Below, piece by piece: positions 26,081 through 34,580 of a DNA stretch of 64,000 bases (the first letter of the stretch is position 1; each line of letters begins with the position of its first letter). Position numbers and translations under genes: made by a program. The stretch lies in NCBI GenBank assembly GCA_038323575.1, contig JBBQHB010000017.1, forward strand, positions 8,287-72,286, in the 5' to 3' direction. Below the pieces are notes generated by a model. The model saw nothing but the letters and a program-made list of their open reading frames with translations. It was not told the DNA's origin and ran no database searches. The stretch is from CAINVV01 sp038323575. Lineage in GTDB: Bacteria; Bacteroidota; Bacteroidia; Bacteroidales; Prolixibacteraceae.

Positions 26081-29000
26081 ATGAGACTAAATTATTTTAT
26101 AATTTTTTTTCTGGGACTTTCTATTCGTCTTTTTGCACAACCGGCTGCTCCTTCTCTGTCATCGCCTGCGAATGCATCAACATCTTATGTGGGTTCCACC
26201 ATTACTTTTTTCTGGACGCCCGTCACCGGTGCAACTTCTTATGATATTGAATTCGATGCCGGTTTGGGAATTTCCTCCCTCAGGAATGTTTCCGAAGCAA
26301 CAACATCCTGGCTGGTTTCTGTGACTGATATAGGTCCGCACACCTGGCATGTCCGTGCAAAATCCGGAACAACCGCAGGTTCTTGGTCTTCCTCCAGAAC
26401 ATTTTCAGTAATTGGTCTTCCTGCCATCCCGGTAACCGGGTCACCAGCCAATGGTTCCACAATATACGTTGATGCTGCAACAACTTTCAGCTGGAATCAG
26501 GTTGCGAATGCGTCTAGTTACCAGATTCAATTCGATACAGATGATCCGATCATTGTTGCGGGCACCTCTTATTCCCGTTCATTCAATGCGTTAGGAAATC
26601 ATACCTGGAAGGTTCTGGCATCCAACAATGCAGGAAACAGCGGCTGGAGTAGCGCTAAAACATTCATCTTATCAATCACCACTCCTTCTTTGTCATCACC
26701 TGCCAGCGGAACGGTCTATTATGTCGGCGCAACCATGAGTTTTTACTGGACTCCAGTTTCAGGTGCGACCTCCTACGATATAGAACTGGATGCAGGATTA
26801 GGGATTGCTCAACTAACCAATGTGGCAGGAACAAGTATGTCAATGCCGGTTGCAGTTGCCAATGTCGGCCCACATACCTGGCACGTCAGGGCAAAAAATG
26901 GCAGTACCATAGGACAATGGTCCTCATCTCGCAGCTATACTGTTGTTGGTTTACCGGCAGTACCCACCTTGGGAAATCCTTCAAACGGATCAACAATTTA
27001 CTATGATTCATCGACTAATTTTTCATGGAGCAATGTGAGTGGAGCAACAAGCTATAAGATACAATTCGACGCTGAAACGCCCATGGTTGTGACCGGAACA
27101 AACTATGTCCGTACTTTCAACACACCCGGGAACCATACCTGGAAAGTAATGGCATCAAATGGTGCAGGTGATGGAAGCTGGAGTACAACCCGGACATTTA
27201 TAGTATCCCTGGCCTCTCCAAACCTTACATCTCCTGTTAACGGTTCTTCTTCATTCGTGGGCACAACTGTGAACTTTTCATGGACATCCGTTGCCGGTGC
27301 TACTTCATACGATATTGAGCTGGATGCAGGTTTAGGATTCGTTTTACTGACCAATCTTACCGGAACAAGCATGCCATGGCTTCTGGATGCTGCTGATATC
27401 GGACAGCATACTTGGCACGTTAGAGCCAAAACAGGGACGACCGATGGACCTTGGTCATCTACGAGGATTTTGTCGGTTATTAATTTACCAGGAATACCTA
27501 CGCTATTTATTCCGCAAAATGATGCTTCAATCCCATTAAGTGTTTCAACTGCTTTTGCATGGACTCCTATATCAAATGCAACCAGTTATCAGCTGCAATT
27601 TGACTCGGAGGCACCAATCGTTGTATCAGGAACATCCTATTCCCGCTCATTCAATGTCCTCGGCAGCCATACCTGGAAAGTTCTGGCTACCAATGCTGCA
27701 GGTAACAGTGACTGGAGCTTGCCAAGGACATTTACGGTTGCACTGGATGTGCCGGCTCTGTCCTCTCCAGCTAACGGATCAACCTCATATGTCGGTTCAG
27801 TCATTAACTTCTCCTGGACTCCTGTCAACGGGGCGACTTCCTATGATGTTGAATTTGATGCAGGCCTTGGGTACGTGTCATTGACAAATGTCACCAAACT
27901 GAGTCTGACCTGGCTTACTGATGCATCCAAAGCCGGTCCGCATACCTGGCACGTTCGTGCCAACAGTGGGTCAACCCCGGGACCCTGGTCAGGTTCGCGT
28001 ACATTTACTGTAATTGGCACACCCGATGTTCCTACACTTAATGCACCGCAAAATGCTGCCGCAATACCTTACGATATATTAACTACGTTTTCCTGGAATA
28101 CTGTACCAAATGCTACAAGTTACCAGATACAATTTGACGCCGAATCCCCCGTTATAGTTGCAGGAACCAACTCTTTTGTCCGCTCTTTCAGCACAACCGG
28201 TACACATACCTGGAAAGTACTGGCTTCCAATGCTGCCGGTAACAGCGAATGGAGTACTGTCAGAACTTTTACTGTAGCACTTGGGACACCTGTCTTACTT
28301 ACACCCTTAGACAATGTCAGTCAGATTGCAGGTACAACAATAAACTTCTCATGGTCTCAGGTGCCGGGTGCGACTTCGTACGATATCGAGACAGATGCCG
28401 GGCAGCCAAATTCAACGCTTACAAATGTCACAGGAAACAGTTTAAGTTTTCAAACAGTTACAGCAAATGCCGGGACACACACCTGGCATGTTCGCGCAAA
28501 AAACGGAGCAGTTACAAGTTCCTGGTCATCTTCCCGGACATTTACCATTATAGGAATACCGGCAATACCAACACTTTTGACACCTGACAACGGATCTGCC
28601 GTTATTCATAATACTGCTGTAACCTATACCTGGAATGCAGTTCCTGGCGCTACAGGTTACAAAATCCAGTTTGACACTGAAACAGCAGTGGCTGTAAACG
28701 GAACCTCCTTTACCAAGACGTTCAGCACTTTGGGTAACCATACCTGGAAAGTCCAATCATTAAACAGTGCAGGCTCAAGCGATTGGAGCATTGCCTGGAC
28801 TATAAATGTAGTACTGAATACGCCGTTATTGGTTGCTCCGGATGATATTTCGAACCAGATTGTCGGATCAACCGTTATATTTTCATGGTCATCCGTTTCA
28901 GGCGCTACCTCATACGATGTTGAGATGGATGCAGGCCAGGCAAACGCCTATCTGTCAAATGTCAACGGCACAAATATGCCATGGCAGCCAGCCGCAGCGA

Positions 29001-32000
29001 ATATTGGACCACACACCTGGCGTGTCAGGGCCAAAAATAACACAACAGCAGGTTCCTGGTCGTTGTCAAGGACATTTATTGTTGTTGGATTACCATCAGT
29101 TCCGGTAACTGTGAGTCCTGCCAATGAATCAACTATCTTTTCTGATGCGTCCACCACATTTTCCTGGAACCCGGTATCCAACGCAACAGGTTACCAAATC
29201 AGGTTTGACTCCGAAGCACCTGTCTCCCTGACCGGCATAACCTATTCGCGTTCATTCAGTACGCTCGGAAGCCATAGCTGGAAGGTTCTTGCTTCCAATG
29301 CAGCAGGTTACAGCGACTGGAGTACTGCCAAATCATTTACAGTAATGCTTGGTACACCCGCTATATCAACACCTGAAGACAATATCACAAAAGAAGCGGG
29401 TAAAGCGATTAACTTTTCATGGACTTCGGTTTCCGGAGCGGCTTCCTACGATGTTGAAATGGATGCGGGTACAGCATCGGTCTCCCTGACCAATGTCATT
29501 GGTACAAGCATGCTTTGGCAGCCCGCGGAAAACAATGTCGGACTGCATTCATGGCATGTCAGGGCCAGGGAAGGTACATCGGCAGGTGGCTGGTCAATAA
29601 CCCGAACCTTGACTGTTCTCAGTGTTCCGGTTCCGTTGACAAGATTTTTGGAGCTTTCGCCCGACAACAGCTGGGATTTCGGCACCGTTTCAGTCAGTAA
29701 CAGCAATACCAAGACATTTTCATTGAAAAACAGCGGTAATGCCACGCTGAAAATATCCGGATTGTCTTTTAGCGGGCCCAATACTGATCAGTTTTCTGTT
29801 ACAAATCCGGTAGGATCAACGATTGAAATACCTGCCGGTGGGACACAGCTTTTAACGGTCGGTTTTAAACCCTCCTCAGCCGGCTGGAAAAATGCAACCC
29901 TGGTCATTGCTAATAACTCGGACAATGCTTCTCCTTCCAAATTGATAACATTTAACGGAACCGGCACTTTGCTCCCTACAAAGACACTTGAAGTAAATCC
30001 TGACGGAATCCTTGATTTCGGTAATGTAACCCTGAACAATACCAAAGATATTACATTAACTATCAGTAATCCAGGCACAATTCTACTAAATGTTTCAGGA
30101 ATGTCGTTGAGCGGAACCAGTCCGGATCAGTTTGTTATTACCAATAATTCAGGCACAACCATTGACCTGCCGGCCGGAGGAACCTACCAGGTTACCGTCA
30201 GGTACAAACCTACCATGACCGGTATCAAAAGCGCCAACCTGTTCATTTCCAATAATTCTGACAATGCTTCTCCTTCCAAGATGATAGGCCTTACCGGAAC
30301 AGGCATTAGTGTGCCGGTAATTATCCTTCCCGCTGTCAGCACCAATACGGTGACATCTGTCACTTCAGTCTCAGCAGTGGCTGGAGGAAATGTAACTTCA
30401 GAGGGAGGTGGTTCGGTGTCTGCAAAAGGTTTGTGCTGGAGTACAGCTTTGAATCCAACCGCTTCTGATTTTAAACAATTATGCGGAAGCGGACCTGGCG
30501 TTTTTACCGGTAACCTTACCGGACTTACAGTTGGTACAACCTACCATGTGAGAGCCTATGCAACGAATACAGCCGGAACAGCTTACGGTGAAGATGTCGT
30601 TTTCGATACGCCAAAATTGCCCGAGGTTACAACTTCAGATGCATCGGTATTGTCCGCAACAACTGCAAATGCAGGCGGTAATGTCACTTCAGACGGAGGC
30701 GCTCCGGTAACTGCAAAAGGGGTTTGCTGGAGTACTTCTGTTAACCCGACCCTATTGGATTCAAAAACGTCAAACGGAACAGGAATCGGATCTTTCACCA
30801 CCATCATTGCGGGATTAAATGCAGGCACGACTTACCATGTTCGGGCCTATGCAACAAATTCTGTTGGTACCTCTTACGGGGCAGATTTTGTTTTCTCACC
30901 TTCTACTTTTGCTACAGTCACAACTTCATCAGTTACATTCATAACTTCGACCACTGCCAACATCGGAGGTAATGTAACCATGGATGGTGGTGCATTGGTA
31001 ACTGCAAAAGGATTGTGCTGGAGTACCTCCACAAATCCCACAATTTCTGATTCGAAAACGTTGAATGGAACCGGAATCGGGTCATTCTCCAGCACCATTG
31101 CCGGATTGACTGCAGGAACTGACTACCATGTGAGGGCCTATGCAACAAATTCTGTTGGTACTTCCTACGGAACTGATGTTATTTTCCACACGCCAACGCT
31201 TGCTGTTGTTACAACTTCAGCAGTAACAGCAATCTCAGCTGCAACTGCCAGCGGCGGGGGCGCTGTTTCATCTGACGGAGGCGCTTTCGTAACAGAATAT
31301 GGTTTGTGCTGGAATACCACATCGAATCCTACCATTTACGACGCCAAAACCCTGAACGGATCTGGGACAGGATCATTCATTGCCAATATTACCGGATTAA
31401 CATCCGGAACAACCTACCATGTGAGGGCATATGCAACAAATTCAGTAGGTACGGCATACGGCGCAGAGGTGTTTTTTACTACACCGAAACTGCCAACTGT
31501 AACAACAACACCTGCAACATCAACTTCGGCAACGACAGCAATCTTTGGCGGAGATGTTACATCAGACGGGGGAGCAGTTGTGACGGAAAAAGGAGTTTGC
31601 TGGAGTTCCGCGGCCAAACCCTCCCTATCGGATTCAAAAACTTCGAATGGAAACGGAATTGGTTCATTTTCTGCCAATATTACCGGACTGATAACCGGTG
31701 CAACCTACCATATCAGGGCATTTGCAGTAAATTCGGTTGGTATTTCCTACGGTGATGACCTTGCATTCTTCATACCGGTCAACGGCGGAGTATTCAACAT
31801 CAGCAATTTTTATCAGATTTATCCTAATCCCTCTGAAGGTAGAATAACGATCAGATGTTTTGAGGAAATTGCAACGGAGGTGAGTATCTACTCATTGCAA
31901 GGTGCAATTTTGAGAAATTACAAATTAAACGGCCAGGTAAATCTGCTGAACCTTAATCTGGCAAAAGGCGTTTATACCATTGTATTGAACAGCAAAAAGG

Positions 32001-32032
32001 CATCAGGTACCTATAAACTTGTAATCTTATAG
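26081..32032 (+). CDS. giant secreted T9SS mosaic protein (Ig/Fn3-like repeats, ASPM-SPD-2-Hydin-like domains, sorting domain)
   Basis: A 1983-residue protein with a signal peptide (FIIFFLGLSIRLFAQ, cleavage near 20). I count 13 alternating Fn3-like repeats over about 22-1180: seven of type A (~91 residues, core GATSYDIELDAG and PHTWHVRAK) and six of type B (~87 residues, core SYQIQFD and HTWKVLASNAAG). Two domains follow (about 1185-1395) with DFGTVSVSN...GGTQLLTVGFKP, as in ASPM-SPD-2-Hydin domains, then five ~98-residue repeats (about 1395-1895) with GGNVTSDGG, KGLCWST and TYHVRAYATNSVGT, each with one Cys. The last ~75 residues (YQIYPNPSEGRITI ... ASGTYKLVIL) are a type A T9SS sorting domain. 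No enzyme domain is seen; it is probably a surface adhesin or structural protein. Confidence 0.9.
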   Translation: MRLNYFIIFFLGLSIRLFAQPAAPSLSSPANASTSYVGSTITFFWTPVTGATSYDIEFDAGLGISSLRNVSEATTSWLVSVTDIGPHTWHVRAKSGTTAGSWSSSRTFSVIGLPAIPVTGSPANGSTIYVDAATTFSWNQVANASSYQIQFDTDDPIIVAGTSYSRSFNALGNHTWKVLASNNAGNSGWSSAKTFILSITTPSLSSPASGTVYYVGATMSFYWTPVSGATSYDIELDAGLGIAQLTNVAGTSMSMPVAVANVGPHTWHVRAKNGSTIGQWSSSRSYTVVGLPAVPTLGNPSNGSTIYYDSSTNFSWSNVSGATSYKIQFDAETPMVVTGTNYVRTFNTPGNHTWKVMASNGAGDGSWSTTRTFIVSLASPNLTSPVNGSSSFVGTTVNFSWTSVAGATSYDIELDAGLGFVLLTNLTGTSMPWLLDAADIGQHTWHVRAKTGTTDGPWSSTRILSVINLPGIPTLFIPQNDASIPLSVSTAFAWTPISNATSYQLQFDSEAPIVVSGTSYSRSFNVLGSHTWKVLATNAAGNSDWSLPRTFTVALDVPALSSPANGSTSYVGSVINFSWTPVNGATSYDVEFDAGLGYVSLTNVTKLSLTWLTDASKAGPHTWHVRANSGSTPGPWSGSRTFTVIGTPDVPTLNAPQNAAAIPYDILTTFSWNTVPNATSYQIQFDAESPVIVAGTNSFVRSFSTTGTHTWKVLASNAAGNSEWSTVRTFTVALGTPVLLTPLDNVSQIAGTTINFSWSQVPGATSYDIETDAGQPNSTLTNVTGNSLSFQTVTANAGTHTWHVRAKNGAVTSSWSSSRTFTIIGIPAIPTLLTPDNGSAVIHNTAVTYTWNAVPGATGYKIQFDTETAVAVNGTSFTKTFSTLGNHTWKVQSLNSAGSSDWSIAWTINVVLNTPLLVAPDDISNQIVGSTVIFSWSSVSGATSYDVEMDAGQANAYLSNVNGTNMPWQPAAANIGPHTWRVRAKNNTTAGSWSLSRTFIVVGLPSVPVTVSPANESTIFSDASTTFSWNPVSNATGYQIRFDSEAPVSLTGITYSRSFSTLGSHSWKVLASNAAGYSDWSTAKSFTVMLGTPAISTPEDNITKEAGKAINFSWTSVSGAASYDVEMDAGTASVSLTNVIGTSMLWQPAENNVGLHSWHVRAREGTSAGGWSITRTLTVLSVPVPLTRFLELSPDNSWDFGTVSVSNSNTKTFSLKNSGNATLKISGLSFSGPNTDQFSVTNPVGSTIEIPAGGTQLLTVGFKPSSAGWKNATLVIANNSDNASPSKLITFNGTGTLLPTKTLEVNPDGILDFGNVTLNNTKDITLTISNPGTILLNVSGMSLSGTSPDQFVITNNSGTTIDLPAGGTYQVTVRYKPTMTGIKSANLFISNNSDNASPSKMIGLTGTGISVPVIILPAVSTNTVTSVTSVSAVAGGNVTSEGGGSVSAKGLCWSTALNPTASDFKQLCGSGPGVFTGNLTGLTVGTTYHVRAYATNTAGTAYGEDVVFDTPKLPEVTTSDASVLSATTANAGGNVTSDGGAPVTAKGVCWSTSVNPTLLDSKTSNGTGIGSFTTIIAGLNAGTTYHVRAYATNSVGTSYGADFVFSPSTFATVTTSSVTFITSTTANIGGNVTMDGGALVTAKGLCWSTSTNPTISDSKTLNGTGIGSFSSTIAGLTAGTDYHVRAYATNSVGTSYGTDVIFHTPTLAVVTTSAVTAISAATASGGGAVSSDGGAFVTEYGLCWNTTSNPTIYDAKTLNGSGTGSFIANITGLTSGTTYHVRAYATNSVGTAYGAEVFFTTPKLPTVTTTPATSTSATTAIFGGDVTSDGGAVVTEKGVCWSSAAKPSLSDSKTSNGNGIGSFSANITGLITGATYHIRAFAVNSVGISYGDDLAFFIPVNGGVFNISNFYQIYPNPSEGRITIRCFEEIATEVSIYSLQGAILRNYKLNGQVNLLNLNLAKGVYTIVLNSKKASGTYKLVIL

Positions 32033-32112
32033 TCACTTGGAATGGCATAGGTAATGGCCGATTTAGGTTTGTTGTTAGTCAGCTTCCTACTACGTGCCAT
32101 AAATCAGCCCAT

Positions 32113-32149
32113 AAAAAAACTCCCCTCAGAAATGAAGGGAGTTTTTTTT
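32113..32149. terminator. bidirectional terminator between the T9SS protein and the ECF sigma gene
   Basis: A perfect 12 bp stem, with AAAAAAACTCCC pairing with GGGAGTTTTTTT around a 12-base loop. It has a T run on either strand and lies between two convergent genes. Confidence 0.88.
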
Positions 32150-32160
32150 ATATCTGATAT

Positions 32161-32673
32161 CTAGTTTACATAATCAACAAGCCAGATACTCAATTTTTTC
32201 CTGGTAAAGAAGATCCTGCTTTTGACTGTTCCCAACGGAAGATCAAGCTTCTCGGCTATTTCTTTGTATTTATATCCGTTTAAAAAGAGTTGGAACGGCT
32301 CTCTGAACTCTTCCTCTAACAGGTCGATTTTTTTGTAAATCTCCTTTTCAGCATGAATAGAATCGACAGATGGGTAAAAATCATCTTTTGAAAATGACAT
32401 GTGTAGTCTGTTGGACTGACTCTCCAAAGTTGTCCTTGCCTTTAAATTTCTTCTGTATTCGTTGATGAAAGTATTTTTCATGATCGTATAGATCCATGCC
32501 ATCAGATTTGTATCTGATGAGAATTTACTTTGGTAGGTTAATGCCCTTAGATAAGTCTCCTGTACCAGATCATGGGCCTTGTCAGAGTTACTGGTTAGGC
32601 TGAGCGCGAAATAATACATTTTGTTCTCAAGACCTGTCAAAGAATTTTGAAATTGAACGGTAGTCATGGTCAA
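32161..32673 (-). CDS. ECF-type RNA polymerase sigma factor
   Basis: A 170-residue sigma-70-family protein with region 2 (about 15-80: LTSNSDKAHDLVQETYLRAL, then LMAWIYTIMKNTFINEYRR) and region 4 (about 110-165: FQLFLNGYKYKEIAEKLDLP, then GTVKSRIFFTRKKL). Region 3 is missing, as in ECF factors. No anti-sigma (FecR-like) gene lies next to it; the neighbours are a T9SS protein and a polyamine gene, so its signal is unknown. Start may be ATG at 32673 or two codons in at 32667. Its own promoter is of the housekeeping type. Confidence 0.93.
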   Translation of the reverse strand: MTMTTVQFQNSLTGLENKMYYFALSLTSNSDKAHDLVQETYLRALTYQSKFSSDTNLMAWIYTIMKNTFINEYRRNLKARTTLESQSNRLHMSFSKDDFYPSVDSIHAEKEIYKKIDLLEEEFREPFQLFLNGYKYKEIAEKLDLPLGTVKSRIFFTRKKLSIWLVDYVN

Positions 32674-32724
32674 AATTTAAGGTTAACTGATTAATTAGTT
32701 CGTTTCGCTGATCAAACACTGCTT

Positions 32725-32755
32725 CAAAGATATCAAATGAATTTTCATATCCAAA
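32725..32755 (-). promoter_or_regulatory. promoter of the ECF sigma gene
   Basis: On the minus strand, TTTG (32752-32755) and TATCTTTG (32725-32732) are 19 bp apart, an ideal Bacteroidota housekeeping promoter, with about 45 bp of leader. Confidence 0.75.
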
Positions 32756-32962
32756 TTTTTTTAACATAAATGCTTAAATGGTTAATACTGCATTCTAAAT
32801 AAGCATTAACATAAAGCATTGATAATTAAACCACTATTTTAAATAGTTATGTTAATTCTAAATTACACATTTGGTGGATTTTAAGTGCAAACTGGCATTT
32901 TTAACTATCAAATTGCCATTATTAACTATCAAACAAAATATTGGATCTTATGAATTTAGGAT
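32756..32962. other. non-coding region with inverted and direct repeats upstream of the ECF sigma gene
   Basis: No gene is seen. It contains a 15 bp palindrome (ACTATTTTAAATAGT, 32833-32847) and two 17-bp near-identical direct repeats, CATTTTTAACTATCAAA (32896-32912) and CATTATTAACTATCAAA (32917-32933), spaced 21 bp apart (two helical turns). These look like protein-binding sites. Confidence 0.5.
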
Positions 32963-32992
32963 AAAAAAAAGCCCGGAAACAATTCCGGGCTT
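32963..32992 (-). terminator. terminator of the ATP synthase / polyamine gene run
   Basis: A perfect 10 bp stem (AAGCCCGGAA / TTCCGGGCTT) and 4-base loop; on the minus strand it is followed by a run of eight T. It lies 86 bp after the stop of the last gene. Confidence 0.88.
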
Positions 32993-33078
32993 ATCTTATT
33001 TTCTGTTTGCTTGTTTTGTCTTGAAGCTGATCGGTCAATCAGCTTTATTTCATCGGCTCAGGTAGGGTTATCGGACGC

Positions 33079-34275
33079 TTAATCCAGTTCCGTGTCAATG
33101 TCAGTTAATTCATACCATGGCAAACCATGGATATTCAATGCCTTCATAAAAGGATCAGGATCAAATTCTTCTACATTGAATACCCCTGGCTTTTTCCATT
33201 TTCCTTCTAAAAACATCATTGCCCCGATCATTGCAGGAACGCCGGTTGTGAAACTGATGGCCTGGGTGCCTGTTTCAGCATAGGCAGCCTCGTGACTGCA
33301 GTTGTTGTAAACATAGTAAGTCTTCTCTTTTCCTGCCTTGATCCCCTTGATACGGCATCCGATAGAGGTTTCACCCGTATAATTTTCCCCAAGTTCTTCG
33401 GGTTTGGGTAAGACAGCTTTCAGAAACTGAATGGGGACAATTTCCTTCCCTTCATAAATGATCGGCTGAATACCTGCCATACCGATATTCTGTATTACCC
33501 TCAGGTGAGTCAGGTATTCCTGGCCGAAAGTCATCCAGAATCGGGCCCTTTTGATCGATGGGAAATTTTTTACCAGTGATTCCAGCTCTTCGTGGTAAAT
33601 CAGATACGACTCTTTTTCTCCGATTCTCGGGTAGGTAAGCGGCAGATGTATCTCATGAGGCTCCGTCATAATCCATTCGCCGTTTTCCCAGTACTTTCCT
33701 TTTTGGGTGACCTCCCTGATATTGATCTCAGGATTAAAATTGGTGGCAAATGCCTTACCGTGGTTTCCTGCATTACAGTCAACTATATCAAGGTACTGAA
33801 TCTCATCGAAGTGGTGTTTGGCTGCATAGGCGGTATATACCCCGGATACTCCCGGGTCAAAACCGCAACCAAGGATGGCCGTTAAGCCGGCTTCTTTAAA
33901 CCTTTCCTGATAAGCCCATTGCCATTTGTATTCAAATTTCGCCTCATCCAAAGGTTCATAATTGGCTGTATCGAGATAGGAAACACCTGTTTCAAGACAG
34001 GCATCCATGATGGTCAGATCCTGGTAAGGCAGCGCAACATTCACCACAAGATCCGGCTGAAACGAACGGATCAGTTTAACAAGCTGCGGAACATCATCAG
34101 CATTAACTTCAGCCGTCTTCAGGTTCTTGCTGCCGATTCTTGCTGCAATTTTATCACATTTCGATTTAGTTCTGCTTGCCAGCAGTATTTCAGTAAACAG
34201 TTCAGGAAGTTCCGCCATTTTATGCGCCACAACTGTGCCTACGCCTCCGGCACCAATAATTAAAACCTTTCCCAT
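33079..34275 (-). CDS. carboxynorspermidine/carboxyspermidine dehydrogenase (saccharopine dehydrogenase family)
   Basis: A 398-residue NADPH-dependent enzyme. It starts with a Rossmann motif, KVLIIGAGGVGTVVAHK, and shows the family segments VNVALPYQDLTIMDACLETG, YLDTANYE and LGCGFDPGVSGVYTAY, the pattern of carboxynorspermidine dehydrogenase rather than true lysine-forming saccharopine dehydrogenase. It condenses putrescine with aspartate semialdehyde to carboxyspermidine, which a decarboxylase (not in this window) turns into spermidine. It follows atpC by 23 bp on the same strand and precedes the terminator, so it appears to be the last gene of the ATP synthase transcript. AguA and AguB, which make putrescine, are the first genes of the same run. 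Confidence 0.9.
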   Translation of the reverse strand: MGKVLIIGAGGVGTVVAHKMAELPELFTEILLASRTKSKCDKIAARIGSKNLKTAEVNADDVPQLVKLIRSFQPDLVVNVALPYQDLTIMDACLETGVSYLDTANYEPLDEAKFEYKWQWAYQERFKEAGLTAILGCGFDPGVSGVYTAYAAKHHFDEIQYLDIVDCNAGNHGKAFATNFNPEINIREVTQKGKYWENGEWIMTEPHEIHLPLTYPRIGEKESYLIYHEELESLVKNFPSIKRARFWMTFGQEYLTHLRVIQNIGMAGIQPIIYEGKEIVPIQFLKAVLPKPEELGENYTGETSIGCRIKGIKAGKEKTYYVYNNCSHEAAYAETGTQAISFTTGVPAMIGAMMFLEGKWKKPGVFNVEEFDPDPFMKALNIHGLPWYELTDIDTELD

Positions 34276-34298
34276 TTCAATGAAAATTTAATTGATTG

Positions 34299-34550
34299 TT
34301 ATACCACCCCGGCTGTATCAACAAGTACTGCAATTTTATTGTTATGTACTTCTACTACCCCACCCGTAATATCAAAATAAGAGAAGACTCCATTAGCGTC
34401 TTTCACCTTGATTCTTCCCTCTATTAACGTAGAGATCATCGGGGAATGATTCATCAACACTTCAAAATAGCCGATAGTCCCGGGAAGTTGAACCAACTCA
34501 GCCTCACCGGAGAAGAGCTTTTTTTCAGGGGTAATAATTTCCAGAAACAT
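34299..34550 (-). CDS. atpC: ATP synthase F1 epsilon subunit (short form)
   Basis: An 83-residue protein containing only the N-terminal beta-sandwich (IITPEKKLFSGEAELVQLPG, then TIGYFEVLMNHSPM). The C-terminal helical hairpin that inhibits ATP hydrolysis in E. coli is absent. Short epsilon subunits are common in Bacteroidota. It lies 30 bp after atpD. Confidence 0.92.
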   Translation of the reverse strand: MFLEIITPEKKLFSGEAELVQLPGTIGYFEVLMNHSPMISTLIEGRIKVKDANGVFSYFDITGGVVEVHNNKIAVLVDTAGVV

Positions 34551-34580
34551 ATTGTAGTTTTGCGGTCTGTATAAAAGCGA

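Noticed and set aside
25987..26244. 85-codon frame across the start of the T9SS protein gene
   Set aside because: It lies in another frame over the signal peptide and first repeat of the large protein, which is clearly coding.
26081..31790. CRISPR-like or DNA-level repeat array
   Set aside because: The repetition is at the protein level, with unit length near 260-290 bp and divergent codons; there are no short direct repeats with unique spacers.
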